DNA from: Aplidium turbinatum
Lineage: Eukaryota > Chordata > Ascidiacea > Aplousobranchia > Polyclinidae
Direction: 5' to 3'
DNA: 64,000 nt
Assembly (NCBI GenBank): GCA_918807975.1
Contig: OU964923.1
Span: 29,121,235-29,185,234 of the forward strand
Positions within the stretch are counted from its first letter, which is position 1. Every line of letters begins with the position of its first letter. Of this stretch, positions 63,865 to 64,000 are shown one piece after another. Under the pieces are notes generated by a model. It did not search any database. It saw nothing but the letters and a program-made list of their open reading frames with translations, and was not told the DNA's origin. The position numbers and the translations under genes were made by a program.

Positions 63865-64000
63865 CCGCTACATAGGACATAAAAACCCTGTCAGCTTATC
63901 TCCAGAAATGGCGACTGAATCTCAGCGAAACCAAAACTGTGGCAAGCAGCTTTTTATCTACATAACCAGGAAGTTGATTGTGAGCTAAATTTCCAGAACA
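63865..64000 (+). pseudogene. LINE (jockey/I-like) RT fragment at the window edge
   Basis: The plus strand contains LSAYLQKWRLNLSETKT and a following HNQEVDCELNF-like segment that aligns with NYIHKWRLKLSKSKT and LNNKEAKRELNI of the copy at 45975-47489. A frame change is needed between the two parts. It continues beyond the right edge. Confidence 0.72.

Overview
This is eukaryotic animal DNA: AT-rich, with phased GT-AG introns, tRNA-derived SINEs, LINEs, Penelope-like elements and very many hAT transposons. Two conserved animal genes lie tail to tail. The frequent 8-mer palindrome TAGGCCTA, the fairly short introns outside transposon-filled ones, and the gene content suggest a marine invertebrate, perhaps an invertebrate deuterostome such as a tunicate. 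The species is an inference; nothing seen decides it.

Left third (about 2.9-14.6 kb, + strand): the 3' 18 exons (about 817 codons) of an ankyrin-repeat plus coiled-coil protein of the RAI14 (ankycorbin)/UACA family. Six ankyrin repeats are followed by a linker, a long coiled coil and the conserved C-terminal tail. The 5' end lies beyond the left edge or is hidden by a 2.6-kb foldback transposon at 88-2712.

Right three quarters (16.2-60.8 kb, - strand): 19 exons I could phase, encoding about the last 920 residues of soluble adenylyl cyclase (ADCY10). They run from the end of its ATPase module through the TPR-like helical region to the stop codon. The cyclase domains must lie beyond the right edge. 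One small exon inside the 14-kb intron at 16.8-30.9 kb was not found.

The ADCY10 introns are crowded with mobile DNA. At least nine hAT or hAT-like elements have perfect 8-bp target-site duplications (TSDs), and several are nested three or four deep. There are also an element pair with consistent 7-bp TSDs, two TA-flanked elements, at least five fragments of one jockey/I-like LINE family, about nine SINE copies, three Penelope-like 3' tails with hammerhead-ribozyme-like cores, a U6 snRNA pseudogene, a 330-bp-arm palindrome and a 19-copy minisatellite. I found no convincing complete novel gene system. The most unusual items are the foldback element with its 14-bp repeat ends, the palindromic Penelope tails, the 7-bp-TSD family and the micro-exon pinned between two transposons.
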